Assembly (NCBI GenBank): GCA_021784495.1
Contig: JAJXSQ010000099.1
Span: 1-7,499 of the forward strand
From: Myxococcales bacterium
Lineage (GTDB): Bacteria > Myxococcota > Myxococcia > Myxococcales > Anaeromyxobacteraceae
DNA: 7,499 nt
Direction: 5' to 3'
Positions 1 through 5,571 of this stretch are shown here, one piece after another. The notes beneath the pieces were generated by a model. It did not search any database and was not told the DNA's origin. It saw nothing but the letters and a program-made list of their open reading frames with translations. Position numbers and translations under genes: made by a program. Numbering within the stretch: the first letter of the stretch is position 1; each line of letters opens with the position of its first letter.

Positions 1-735
1 GGCCCCGCCGCGGCGCCTGCGCCCGCCGTCGTCGCCCCCCACGAGTTCACCGCCGTGGACGTCACCCCGCCCGCGGGCGGGAGCGGCGCGGCCGGCGCCG
101 GCGCTCCGCCGGCCACCACCTCGGACCTGGCGGCCCAGCTCACCGCCTGCCGGGACGAGGTGACCGCGCTCGACCGGCGCACCGCCGCGGCCGAGCCGAA
201 GCACTCCGGCCTCATCCCCCACGTCCTCTTCGGGCCGAAGATCGCCATCCTGAACTTCCCCTCCCCGACGATCGGCCTCGAGACCCGGATCTACGAGGTC
301 GTCGGCCTCTCCTTCGACTACGGCTACATCCCCAAGATCAACGCCGGCTCGATGAAGGTCGGGTTCACCAACTGGAACGTCGCCCTGAGGCTCTTCCCCT
401 GGCAGGGCGCCTTCTTCGTCGGCGCCGCCTACGGCCACTACGACCTCCAGGGGACCTCGACGGCGACGTCGACCAGCGGCGCGACCGTGGCCACCCAGGC
501 GACGATGGAGAGCGCCTACGTCGCCCCGGAGCTCGGGTGGCGCTTCATCGGGAGCAGCGGCTTCTTCACCGGGATCGACCTCGGGTGGGCCTTCAACACC
601 GGGTACACCTCGACCCTGAGCGCGCCCGCGGGCGCGAGCCTGGGGAACCTGGGCGACCTGAAGACCAACGCCGACAAGTACCTCAAGTCCGGGATCCCGC
701 TCGTCGGCCTGCTCGAGATCGGCTGGCTCCTCTAG
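1..735 (+). CDS. Probable outer-membrane beta-barrel protein, 5'-truncated by window edge
   Basis: The frame is open from base 1 to the TAG at 733-735, giving 244 visible residues. A GTG at 55 is possible as a start, but it has no convincing ribosome binding site and the frame continues upstream as Ala/Pro-rich coding sequence, so I treat the gene as partial. The visible protein begins with a low-complexity Ala/Pro/Gly stretch. A short charged segment with heptad-like character follows (LAAQLTACRDEVTALDRRTA). After that comes a region of alternating hydrophobic and polar residues rich in Tyr, Phe, Trp and Gly, for example GLSFDYGYIPKI, NVALRLFPWQGAFFVGAAYGHY, YVAPELGWRF and FFTGIDLGWAF. This pattern and the final short hydrophobic strand (GLLEIGWLL) fit antiparallel strands of a small outer-membrane barrel. 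I do not recognise the family. The next gene starts 32 bp downstream on the same strand, so the two could be cotranscribed. Confidence 0.6.
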   Translation, partial: GPAAAPAPAVVAPHEFTAVDVTPPAGGSGAAGAGAPPATTSDLAAQLTACRDEVTALDRRTAAAEPKHSGLIPHVLFGPKIAILNFPSPTIGLETRIYEVVGLSFDYGYIPKINAGSMKVGFTNWNVALRLFPWQGAFFVGAAYGHYDLQGTSTATSTSGATVATQATMESAYVAPELGWRFIGSSGFFTGIDLGWAFNTGYTSTLSAPAGASLGNLGDLKTNADKYLKSGIPLVGLLEIGWLL

Positions 736-756
736 CGCCGCGCCCACCCGAGAGAG

Positions 757-762
757 AGGAGG
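757..762 (+). promoter_or_regulatory. Ribosome binding site of the malate synthase-like gene
   Basis: AGGAGG lies 5 nt before the ATG at 768. The reading frame stays open upstream into the preceding gene, so this site is what decides the start. Confidence 0.8.
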
Positions 763-767
763 CAGCG

Positions 768-3086
768 ATGATCCGCGAGGACGTCCTCCAGCAGTTCCCC
801 GAGCTGTTCGGCACCAGGACCGTGAACGGGCGGTCGGTGAACGTCGAGGAGACGATCGCCGCGCTCACCCGGGAGCTCCGGCCGGAGATCGCCGCCGCCC
901 TCGCCGCGCGCCAGGCGCTCCTCCGCTCACCGGCGCCGGTGCGCGAGCGGTACGCCTGGGCGCGGTGGGACGAGACCTTCGAGGATCCGGTGAGCGGTCG
1001 TCCCTGGACCTTCCGGCAGATCGTCCAGGGGCTCCTCGACAACGCCGCCGGGCGGGAGAGCCCGTGGCGCTGGCGGCTCAACGACGAGGTGCCCATCCCC
1101 GAGCACGTCCACCCGTCGCGGAACCCGGGGCTGGAGCTCACCGGCCCCTGGCACCCGCTCGACATGGCCTTCAACGCCCTCAACAGCCCGGCGCCGATGA
1201 ACATGCCGGACTTCGAGGACGCGTCGCCGCCCCACTTCCGCCCCGACGGGACGCCCTCGGACCAGCCGATCGGGATCTTCGCGGCGCTCCGGAACGCCAA
1301 GGAGATCTTCGAGGGCAAGTGGACGGGTCGTCCCTACGAGGTGACGAAGAAGGGCCGGACCCGCGCCTACCGGATCGAGGCCCCGCCGGCCCGCTGGCCG
1401 ACCCGCCTCGCCCGCCCGCCCAGCTTCCACGTCCGGTACGACCACGTCCGGGTGGACGACCAGCCGGTCCCGGGGATCATCCCGGTCACCGTCCTCTGGA
1501 CGCTCCACAACCACGACGCGCTCGCCCGCGCCGGCAGCGGCGTCTACTTCTACATCCCCAAGCTCCAGACCCCGCGCGAGGCGCTCATCGTCGAGCGGCT
1601 CCTCTCGCGCCTCGAGGCGACGATCGGCGTGCCGGTCGGCACCATCAAGATCAAGATCCTCTACGAGGAGGGGAACGCCGGGCGGCAGCTGCCGGCGATC
1701 GTCTGGGTGCTCCGGCGGCGCCTGCTCGGGACCAACGTCGGCCGCTGGGACTACCTGGGGAGCCTCATCGAGATCTGGAAGGACGACCCGCACGGCGTCT
1801 TCCCCGATCCCCAGTCGATCGGGATGGCCACCCCGACGATGATCGCCTACCAGCGCTACAACGCGCTGCTCATGCTCCTCGCAGGGCTCAAGGGGGGCGC
1901 GCTCACCCAGGGGGCGCCGATCGGCGGGATGGCGGCGGTCATGATCTACCAGGACGGCGATCCCTACGGCCGCTCCCGGTACAACCCGCTCGCCCTGCGC
2001 GCGATGGCCATCGACAAGCTGCGCGAGCGGCTGCTCGGCCTCCTGTTCGTCCCCGCGGGGCCGCTCCCCGCCGGCGCGCGCCCCGCGCTCGACGAGATCC
2101 TCGCCGGCCGGGTCGTGGGGCGGCTGCACGACGCCTACCGGCAGAGCTGGGTCGCGAGCCCAGAGGCGGCCTACGTCGCGGCGGGGAACGCGCCGCTCCG
2201 CGCCGCGGTCGGGGAGCTCCAGGCGCTCCTCGACGCGCCGGTCGAGACCGTGGACGTGGCCGGGAGGCCGGTCCCGACGGCCGCGAGCGGCCTCGCCGCG
2301 GCGGAGCGCGAGCTGCTCCGCGCGCGCGGGCTCCTCGACGATCGCGGGCGGATCACCCCCGCCGTGATCGGCCCCGAGCAGCTCGCCTCGCCGGAGGCGC
2401 TCCTCACGCCGGAGCTCTGGGAGTCGATCTACGCCGTCCCCCGCGGGGACGTCACCATCGAGCACGTCCAGCACGCGTTCTACATGGCGGCCAACTACGG
2501 CTTCCAGATCCTGAACGGCAACTTCGCGGCGGCGATCGACGACTACGAGCTGAAGCTCCGCTTCATGAACGACCTGGCCACCTACCGGATCAACGTCTCC
2601 TGGCTCTGGGCGCTGGTCCGCCACCAGGCGGTCATCACCCGCGACGGCCACCTCCAGCGCCAGGTGCGCACCGAGGACGGGGTGGTCCTCGGGCCGGGCG
2701 ACGAGCCGGTGCGGGCGGGCACCCGCCTCGACCGGGCGCTCCTCGACCGCGTCCTGGCGCTCCACGACGAGTGGACCGCGGCGTTCTTCGCCGAGCTCGA
2801 TCGCCGGGGCGACCCCGGCCGCTTCGACCGCTCGAAGGCCCCGGTCATCATGGAGCTGCTGCGGCGCCAGCTCCTCTCCCCCCGCTACGTCCAGCACAGC
2901 GCGCGGGTCCTCTTCGTCGTCGCGGCGGCGAGCCCGGCCGAGCGTCCGGCGCTGCTCGACGCCATCTTCGACCTGCCGCGCGAGGAGATCGTCGCGCGGG
3001 TCCGGTCCGGCGCGCTGCACGCGGCGGCGCTGACCGCGCACGACTACGTCCACGACGTCTTCGACCGGGACGGCCGGCCGGCGTAG
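768..3086 (+). CDS. Divergent malate synthase homologue (malate synthase A-like), 772 aa
   Basis: Malate synthase condenses glyoxylate with acetyl-CoA to malate in the cytoplasmic glyoxylate shunt. Family blocks visible by eye, in order: LELTGP...FNALNSPAPMNMPDFEDASPP (122-155), matching the 'ITGP...INALNSGA..FMADFEDS' block; GSGVYFYIPKLQTPREA (257-272); GTIKIKILYEE (291-301), whose Glu300 aligns with the Mg-binding Glu; GTNVGRWDYL (321-330), a degenerate malate synthase signature with Asp328 at the second Mg ligand; GAPIGGMAA (382-390); and FMNDLATYRI...WLWALVRHQ (599-620), whose Asp602 aligns with the catalytic Asp. The oddity is at 216-222 (RPPSFHV): the family has 'RPRGWHL', and the Arg expected to polarise glyoxylate aligns with Pro218. 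At 772 aa the protein is far longer than typical isoform A enzymes (about 530-550 aa). Extra sequence lies mainly around 395-560 and at the C-terminus. Homology is well supported. Whether it catalyses the classical reaction is open. Confidence 0.82.
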   Translation: MIREDVLQQFPELFGTRTVNGRSVNVEETIAALTRELRPEIAAALAARQALLRSPAPVRERYAWARWDETFEDPVSGRPWTFRQIVQGLLDNAAGRESPWRWRLNDEVPIPEHVHPSRNPGLELTGPWHPLDMAFNALNSPAPMNMPDFEDASPPHFRPDGTPSDQPIGIFAALRNAKEIFEGKWTGRPYEVTKKGRTRAYRIEAPPARWPTRLARPPSFHVRYDHVRVDDQPVPGIIPVTVLWTLHNHDALARAGSGVYFYIPKLQTPREALIVERLLSRLEATIGVPVGTIKIKILYEEGNAGRQLPAIVWVLRRRLLGTNVGRWDYLGSLIEIWKDDPHGVFPDPQSIGMATPTMIAYQRYNALLMLLAGLKGGALTQGAPIGGMAAVMIYQDGDPYGRSRYNPLALRAMAIDKLRERLLGLLFVPAGPLPAGARPALDEILAGRVVGRLHDAYRQSWVASPEAAYVAAGNAPLRAAVGELQALLDAPVETVDVAGRPVPTAASGLAAAERELLRARGLLDDRGRITPAVIGPEQLASPEALLTPELWESIYAVPRGDVTIEHVQHAFYMAANYGFQILNGNFAAAIDDYELKLRFMNDLATYRINVSWLWALVRHQAVITRDGHLQRQVRTEDGVVLGPGDEPVRAGTRLDRALLDRVLALHDEWTAAFFAELDRRGDPGRFDRSKAPVIMELLRRQLLSPRYVQHSARVLFVVAAASPAERPALLDAIFDLPREEIVARVRSGALHAAALTAHDYVHDVFDRDGRPA

Positions 3087-3093
3087 GGCGTGC

Positions 3094-3137
3094 CCCGTCC
3101 GGCGCCGGCGCGCGGCCGCGCCGTCGCCCCGGACGGG
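3094..3137 (+). terminator. Possible GC-rich stem after the malate synthase-like gene
   Basis: The 9-nt arms CCCGTCCGG (3094-3102) and CCGGACGGG (3129-3137) are perfect reverse complements. They enclose 26 nt that contains another self-complementary decamer, CGCGGCCGCG (3111-3120). The structure begins 8 nt after the stop codon. No T-tract follows, so it is not a standard intrinsic terminator. It could be a transcript-end stem, or merely GC-rich chance pairing. Confidence 0.35.
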
Positions 3138-3193
3138 TGTCGTCGCCTCGAGCTGGCCGCCACCTCCCCGGCTCGGCCCACCCTCCGCTCGGT

Positions 3194-3221
3194 CCCGGCC
3201 ACCGTCCGGACGGTGGCCGGG
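3194..3221. repeat. Perfect 28-bp palindrome upstream of the cupin gene
   Basis: The arm CCCGGCCACCGTCC (3194-3207) is followed with no spacer by its exact reverse complement GGACGGTGGCCGGG (3208-3221). The flanking bases (T3193, C3222) do not pair, so the symmetry has defined edges. It lies in noncoding DNA about 110 bp before the cupin start. A dimeric regulator operator is one reading and an RNA hairpin another. The central octamers CCGTCCGG and CCGGACGG also occur at 3095-3102 and 3129-3136. Confidence 0.75.
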
Positions 3222-3239
3222 CGCCGGCGTCGCCGGCGC
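3221..3239. repeat. Second inverted repeat abutting the 28-bp palindrome
   Basis: GCGCCGGCG (3221-3229) and CGCCGGCGC (3231-3239) are perfect arms around one T. The element shares base 3221 with the preceding palindrome, so the two form a continuous 46-bp block of dyad symmetry. The simple CG-rich sequence makes chance occurrence more likely here than for the 28-bp element. Confidence 0.55.
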
Positions 3240-3268
3240 AAGGTCGCGGATCCCGGGCGATCGGCGCC

Positions 3269-3284
3269 TGGCAGGGGGCTCGCA
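3269..3284 (+). promoter_or_regulatory. Candidate sigma-54 (-24/-12) promoter for the cupin gene
   Basis: TGGCAGG-GGGC-TCGCA matches the sigma-54 consensus TGGCACG-N4-TTGCA at 10 of 12 specified positions, with the invariant GG (3270-3271) and GC (3282-3283) exactly 10 bp apart. The predicted transcript start, near 3295, would leave a leader of about 38 nt containing the ribosome binding site. The palindrome block at 3194-3239 would sit roughly 55-100 bp upstream, where activators of sigma-54 promoters usually bind. In DNA this GC-rich the match could be fortuitous. Confidence 0.35.
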
Positions 3285-3298
3285 TCCTCCGGCCTCGA

Positions 3299-3316
3299 CC
3301 GCCCGCCTCCGGGCGG
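3299..3316 (+). repeat. Small hairpin in the cupin leader
   Basis: CCGCCCG (3299-3305) and CGGGCGG (3310-3316) are perfect 7-nt arms around a 4-nt loop, ending 4 nt before the ribosome binding site. The same arm sequences in reversed order occur in the leader of the acyl-CoA dehydrogenase gene. A role in translation or mRNA stability is possible but unproven. Confidence 0.4.
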
Positions 3317-3320
3317 CGAA

Positions 3321-3325
3321 AGGAG
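3321..3325 (+). promoter_or_regulatory. Ribosome binding site of the cupin gene
   Basis: AGGAG lies 7 nt before the GTG at 3333. This selects GTG 3333 over the more upstream in-frame start at 3090, which would add an Arg/Pro-rich tail with no family resemblance, and over GTG 3348 and ATG 3351. Confidence 0.75.
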
Positions 3326-3332
3326 AGCGCCC

Positions 3333-3695
3333 GTGACCGCGTCCCCGGTGATGAACGTCCTGAAGAGCGAGCTGCCCCCGGCCAGGGCGCTGAGGCTCGA
3401 CGAGGAGCTGGCCTACGTCCCGGGCTCGATCGTGAGCCGCGCCATCGCCCGCGCCCCGGGCGGCTCGATCACCCTCTTCGCCTTCGACGCGGGGCAGGAG
3501 CTCTCCGAGCACACCGCCCCGTTCCACGCCCTCGTCCAGGTGCTCGACGGCGCCGTCGAGCTCACCATCGGCGGGGAGAGGCTGGTCGCGCGGCGGGGCG
3601 AGACGGTCCTCATGCCGGCGAACGTCCCCCACGCGCTCCGCGCGCTGGCGCCGTTCAAGATGCTCCTCTCGATGGTCCGCGGCGCCGCCGCCTAG
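3333..3695 (+). CDS. Small single-domain cupin (cupin_2-like) protein, 120 aa
   Basis: This is a compact cytoplasmic beta-barrel protein of the conserved cupin fold. Motif 1 is seen as GQELSEHTAPFHALVQVLDGAVELTIGGE (residues 54-82). Motif 2 is GETVLMPANVPHALRAL (89-105). Likely metal ligands are His60 and His100, with His65 a possible third. The classical HxH...E of motif 1 is reduced to HTA, and the Glu is not evident, as in many small cupins of this 'SEHTAP..ALVQVL.G' type. The whole protein is one domain, with no extra regulatory or membrane segment. Such proteins bind metals or small ligands, and substrate cannot be inferred. It is flanked by long leaders on both sides, so it is probably its own transcription unit. 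A sigma-54-like element and a large palindrome lie upstream. Fold assignment is firm; function is unknown. Confidence 0.85.
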   Translation: MTASPVMNVLKSELPPARALRLDEELAYVPGSIVSRAIARAPGGSITLFAFDAGQELSEHTAPFHALVQVLDGAVELTIGGERLVARRGETVLMPANVPHALRALAPFKMLLSMVRGAAA

Positions 3696-3771
3696 GCCGG
3701 GGGCGCGCCGGGGGCGGCCGGTCCCGCCGAGAGCGTGGAGATCCTCCCCGGGTTGGCCTAGCCTCCGGTGC

Positions 3772-3788
3772 CGGGCGGCGTCCGCCCG
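3772..3788 (+). repeat. Small hairpin in the acyl-CoA dehydrogenase leader
   Basis: CGGGCGG (3772-3778) and CCGCCCG (3782-3788) pair perfectly around the loop CGT, 20 nt before the ribosome binding site. The rest of the 124-bp gap between cupin and dehydrogenase (3696-3819) shows no convincing -35/-10 pair. Confidence 0.4.
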
Positions 3789-3807
3789 ACGACGCGCCAC
3801 GCGCGCG

Positions 3808-3813
3808 AGGAGG
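3808..3813 (+). promoter_or_regulatory. Ribosome binding site of the acyl-CoA dehydrogenase gene
   Basis: AGGAGG sits 6 nt before the GTG at 3820 and supports that start over the internal ATG at 3862, which lacks such a site and would remove conserved N-terminal residues. Confidence 0.8.
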
Positions 3814-3819
3814 CACCCC

Positions 3820-5571
3820 GTGATCGACAGGAGGTCGGCCAGCTTCGTCCAGTCGCTCTGCATGGGCCGGATCGAGGAGGAGATCGTCTTCCCCTTCCCG
3901 GCGATGCGGCCGGCCGAGCGCGAGGTCCTGGAGCAGGTGCTCGCGAGCGTGAACCAGCTCCTCGCCCCGCGCGCCAAGGACTTCCGCGCCTGGGACGTGG
4001 CGGGCGAGATGCCCGCCGCCTTCCTGGAGGAGCTCCGCTCCTTCGGCCTCTTCGGCCTCGTCGTCCCCGAGGCGCACGGCGGGCTCGGCTTCGGGTCGGC
4101 CGCCTACTCCCGGGTGCTCCAGGAGATCGCGCGCCACGACGGCTCGGTCGCGCTCACCGTCGGCGCCCACAGCTCGATCGGGATGCGGGGGCTCCTCCTC
4201 CTCGGGACCGAGGCCCAGAAGGCGCGCTGGCTCCCGCGGCTCGCCACCGGCGAGCTGATCGCCGCCTTCTGCCTGACCGAGCCCGGCGCCGGCTCCGACG
4301 CGGCCTCGGTGAAGACCACCGCCCGCCGCGACGGGGAGGGCTGGATCCTGAACGGCGAGAAGCTCTGGATCACCAACGGCGGGATCGCCGGCTTCTACAC
4401 CGTCTTCGCCAAGACCCCCTCGGGCGAGTCGGATGGGAAGGCGCACATGACCGCCTTCATCGTCCCGCGCGACCTCCCGGGGATCTCGACCGGGCCCCAC
4501 GAGGACAAGATGGGGATCCGCGCCTCGAACACCACGACGGTCCTCTTCGAGGACGTCCGGCTCGGCGCCGAGCACGTCCTCGGCGAGGTCGGCAAGGGCT
4601 TCAAGGCGGCGATGCGCATCCTGAACGCCGGCCGCTCCGGGCTCGGCGGCGGGTGCGTCGGCGGGATGAAGCGGCTCATCGCCCTGGCGACCCGGCAGGC
4701 GTCGGAGCGCCGGCAGTTCGGGCGCCCGATCGCCGAGTTCGGCCTGGTGAAGCAGAAGCTGGGCGGCATGGTGGTCGACGCCTACGCCTCCGAGTCGGTG
4801 GTGGGGCTGGTCGCCGGCCTCTCCGACCAGGGCTACGAGGACTACGCGGTGGAGGCGGCCATCTCCAAGCTCTTCGCCACCGAGGCGCTCTGGCGGACCG
4901 CCGACGAGGCGCTCCAGATCGCCGGCGGCAACGGCTTCATGCGCGAGTTCCCCTACGAGCGGGTGGTGCGCGACGCCCGCATCAACCGGATCTTCGAGGG
5001 GACCAACGAGATCCTCCGGCTCTTCGTGGCGCTCACCGCCTTGAGCCGCGTCGGCGAGCAGCTGAAGGAGGTGGTCCACGGCCTCCGCGGCGTCCTCGCC
5101 GAGCCGATCAAGGGCTTCGGGGTGCTCTCCGACTACGCGCTGAAGCAGGCGACGATCCACACCGGCCTGGTCGGCGAGCGCCGCAGCTTCACCCGGCTCC
5201 ACCCCGCGCTGCAGGAGCTCGGCGAGCAGGTCGAGGGGCTGGTCCGCGAGGTCGCCTGGGTCGCCGACCGGGAGCTGCGCCGCCACGGCAAGGCGATCGT
5301 CGACCAGCAGTTCGCGCTGCGCCGCATCGCCGACATCCTCGTCGACCTCCTGGTCACCGTCGCCATCCTCTCCCGGGTGACCGGCGCGCTCGAGGCCAGG
5401 GGGGAGGCCGGCGCCGCGCGCGAGCTGGAGATCGCCCGGGTCTTCGCGCGGGAGGCGCGGAGCCGGATCCGCGGCAACCTCCACCGCGTCGACGCGAACG
5501 ACGACGCCCTCGTCGTCTCGATCGCCGACGACGCCCTCGCGCGCGAGGGGTACGGCTGGGACCTGCCCTGA
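3820..5571 (+). CDS. VLCAD/ACAD9-type acyl-CoA dehydrogenase, 583 aa
   Basis: This FAD enzyme would catalyse the first step of fatty-acid beta-oxidation, converting acyl-CoA to trans-2-enoyl-CoA and passing electrons to electron-transfer flavoprotein. The N-terminus SFVQSLCMGRIEEEIVFPFP (8-27) resembles the start of mature mitochondrial VLCAD (SFAVGMFKG...VFPYPS). Acyl-CoA dehydrogenase signature 1 is FCLTEPGAGSDAAS (150-163). The middle beta domain includes LNGEKLWITNGG (177-188) and KMGIRASNT (230-238). Signature 2 is QIAGGNGFMREFPYERVVRDARINRIFEGTNEILRLF (366-402), in which Glu393 of IFEGT is the catalytic base. The roughly 180-residue region after this, including GIVNEQF-like AIVDQQFALRRIAD, matches the extra C-terminal helical domain of VLCAD/ACAD9, absent from the ~380-aa short/medium-chain enzymes. 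Long-chain specificity is inferred from subfamily. All key residues appear intact. The stop overlaps the proposed start of the next gene. Confidence 0.93.
   Translation: MIDRRSASFVQSLCMGRIEEEIVFPFPAMRPAEREVLEQVLASVNQLLAPRAKDFRAWDVAGEMPAAFLEELRSFGLFGLVVPEAHGGLGFGSAAYSRVLQEIARHDGSVALTVGAHSSIGMRGLLLLGTEAQKARWLPRLATGELIAAFCLTEPGAGSDAASVKTTARRDGEGWILNGEKLWITNGGIAGFYTVFAKTPSGESDGKAHMTAFIVPRDLPGISTGPHEDKMGIRASNTTTVLFEDVRLGAEHVLGEVGKGFKAAMRILNAGRSGLGGGCVGGMKRLIALATRQASERRQFGRPIAEFGLVKQKLGGMVVDAYASESVVGLVAGLSDQGYEDYAVEAAISKLFATEALWRTADEALQIAGGNGFMREFPYERVVRDARINRIFEGTNEILRLFVALTALSRVGEQLKEVVHGLRGVLAEPIKGFGVLSDYALKQATIHTGLVGERRSFTRLHPALQELGEQVEGLVREVAWVADRELRRHGKAIVDQQFALRRIADILVDLLVTVAILSRVTGALEARGEAGAARELEIARVFAREARSRIRGNLHRVDANDDALVVSIADDALAREGYGWDLP

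Noticed and set aside
66..81. Perfect 16-bp palindrome CCCGCCCGCGGGCGGG (and a similar one at 621-636)
   Set aside because: Both lie inside a coding region in Pro/Ala/Gly codons, where such CG palindromes are expected by chance.
768..3086. Lipoxygenase or other large oxygenase, considered because of the protein's length
   Set aside because: The ordered malate synthase blocks (NALNS...DFED, GxNxGRWDYL, GGMAA) are decisive for the malate synthase family.
2848..3285. Minus-strand open frame covering the gap after the malate synthase-like gene
   Set aside because: The low-complexity Arg/Ala/Gly/Pro product crosses the palindromes and the end of a real gene and shows no start signal. I regard 3087-3332 as noncoding.
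3736..3764. Possible -35/-10 (TGGAGA / TAGCCT) before the acyl-CoA dehydrogenase
   Set aside because: The -35 match is too weak and no independent support exists.
965..3823. Long plus-strand open frame overlapping the malate synthase-like and cupin genes
   Set aside because: The Arg/Pro/Ala-rich translation is unlike any fold and is a frame-shifted shadow of the real genes in GC-rich DNA.
927..3977. Very long minus-strand open frame (1016 codons) opposite the malate synthase-like, cupin and dehydrogenase start regions
   Set aside because: It is a composition artefact. Its product is Arg/Gly/Pro/Glu-rich with no recognisable motif, it runs antisense across two well-identified genes, and it lacks a ribosome binding site.
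3655..5484. Minus-strand open frame of 609 codons opposite the acyl-CoA dehydrogenase
   Set aside because: It is the antisense shadow of a gene with intact family signatures.
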